NCBI GenBank assembly: GCA_900770055.1
Contig: CAAGJD010000244.1
Span: 1-6,056, forward strand
Source of the DNA: Acholeplasmatales bacterium
GTDB taxonomy: Bacteria; Bacillota_I; Bacilli_A; Acholeplasmatales; Anaeroplasmataceae
DNA: 6,056 nt
Direction of reading: 5' to 3'
Made by a program: the position numbers and the translations under genes. Under the pieces are notes generated by a model, which was given only the letters and a program-made list of their open reading frames with translations, had not been told where the DNA came from and did no database searches. How positions within the stretch are numbered: position 1 is the first letter of the stretch; every line of letters starts with the position of its first letter. Below are positions 5,491 through 6,056 of this stretch, piece by piece.

Positions 5491-5531
5491 AATAAAATCA
5501 CCAATGCATAATCTATATTGGTGATTTTATT
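5491..5531. terminator. 15-bp hairpin: bidirectional terminator and/or RBS-sequestering element
   Basis: AATAAAATCACCAAT (5491-5505) pairs perfectly with ATTGGTGATTTTATT (5517-5531) around an 11-base loop. The GC-containing core is flanked by AAAA on the left and TTTT on the right, as in bidirectional intrinsic terminators, so it may end the acetyltransferase transcript. The 3' arm also contains GGTGAT, which can pair with the 16S rRNA tail, and the first two bases of the TTG start of the next gene. In a read-through transcript it would therefore hide that start. Confidence 0.7.
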
Positions 5532-6056
5532 GTTTAGAATTAATAAAAATAAAAGGATATTTATAATTATTATTATATTTATTTTACTATTTTCAGCTAT
5601 AATAATTAGACTTGGGTACATAACCTTTTATCAAGCAAATAAAATAAATTTACTTGCTTATGATTTATGGAGTAGAGAAATACCTGTAGAAACATCAAGA
5701 GGATTAATATTAGATAGAAATGGTGAAATAATAGTTGGTAATGAGCTTTGTTATACAGTTTGTTCTATTAATAGACAAGTTAATGATAAAAATGATGCTG
5801 CTAATAAATTAGCAAGAATATTAAATTGTGATACTAATGCTATTTTAAATCATTTAAATAAAAATAATTCACTTGAAATAATAAAACCTGAAGGAAGAAA
5901 AATCAATTATCAACAAGCAGTTGATATATCTAATTATAATTTAGCTGGAATATATATTACTTACGATAGTAAAAGATACTATCCATATGGGGAAATGTTA
6001 GGTAGTGTTTTGGGATTTTGTGGAATAGACATGGATGGATTATCAGGAATAGAATA
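5530..6056 (+). CDS. class B penicillin-binding protein (PBP2/SpoVD-like), N-terminal part, cut by window end
   Basis: An open frame runs to the right edge, about 175 codons from the chosen start. The product has a short basic tail (R-I-N-K-N-K-R, residues 3-9) and a membrane helix (10-26). Next comes the class B PBP dimerisation-domain signature: V-E-T-S-R-G-L-I-L-D-R-N-G, followed later by R-Y-Y-P-Y-G and L-G-S-V-L-G-F, then G-L-S-G-I-E. Class B PBPs are extracellular, membrane-anchored transpeptidases that crosslink peptidoglycan for elongation, division or spore cortex. The transpeptidase domain is beyond the window, so the subtype cannot be set. The start is uncertain because no in-frame ATG occurs upstream of the conserved region. 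TTG 5530 is preferred because GGTGAT at 5520-5525 aligns with the 16S tail at a normal distance. GTG 5521 and TTG 5518 are alternatives without a ribosome binding site. Confidence 0.85.
   Translation, partial: MFRINKNKRIFIIIIIFILLFSAIIIRLGYITFYQANKINLLAYDLWSREIPVETSRGLILDRNGEIIVGNELCYTVCSINRQVNDKNDAANKLARILNCDTNAILNHLNKNNSLEIIKPEGRKINYQQAVDISNYNLAGIYITYDSKRYYPYGEMLGSVLGFCGIDMDGLSGIE

Noticed and set aside
5518..5523. TTG 5518 or GTG 5521 as the penicillin-binding protein start
   Set aside because: They are in frame but have no ribosome binding site upstream, whereas TTG 5530 follows GGTGAT at a suitable distance.
5551..5568. AAAAGGA with a non-standard ATT/ATA start for the penicillin-binding protein
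   Set aside because: It would need a very rare initiator and would remove the basic tail and part of the membrane helix.

Overview
The window is strongly AT-rich and every gene reads left to right with clear Shine-Dalgarno sites of the AGGAGG type. Standard-code translation gives intact proteins. An L-lactate dehydrogenase, a lipoprotein with a Gram-positive style lipobox and a class B penicillin-binding protein together suggest a low-GC Bacillota bacterium with a cell wall, perhaps an anaerobic fermenter of the Erysipelotrichia, Clostridia or Bacilli side. The exact lineage cannot be fixed from this sequence alone.

Layout, left to right. (1) 1-254: the 3' end of an L-lactate dehydrogenase gene, closed by a weak hairpin. 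(2) 360-1664: a two-gene operon of a membrane-anchored XRE-type regulator and a DUF4349-like lipoprotein with a C-terminal membrane helix. It looks like a cytoplasmic DNA-binding part coupled to an envelope part. (3) 1684-3877: the most interesting block. It holds a 74-residue XRE regulator with its own promoter and terminator, then a short dyad, then a strong extended -10 promoter. The predicted start of that promoter coincides with the first base of a roughly 118-nt structured RNA whose ends pair over about 17 bp. Directly after it comes a 528-residue TROVE/Ro60-type protein (Rsr) with an intrinsic terminator. The RNA sits where a bacterial Y RNA would be expected, so this is a candidate Ro-Y RNA ribonucleoprotein locus.

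(4) 3978-5396: an AraC-family regulator fused to a GyrI-like effector-binding domain, co-transcribed with a GNAT acetyltransferase. A textbook ribosome binding site and an in-frame ATG lie exactly at the HTH/GyrI junction, suggesting that the effector domain can also be made alone. (5) 5397-6056: a non-coding gap with a perfect TATAAT, a 15-bp hairpin, and the 5' end of a class B penicillin-binding protein. The only plausible start of that gene and its Shine-Dalgarno lie inside the hairpin's 3' arm.

The Ro and Y RNA pair would act in RNA surveillance or decay, as in other bacteria. The rest is ordinary accessory and housekeeping content. No transposase, CRISPR array, tRNA or rRNA was seen, and no RtcB or PNPase gene lies in the window beside the Ro gene.
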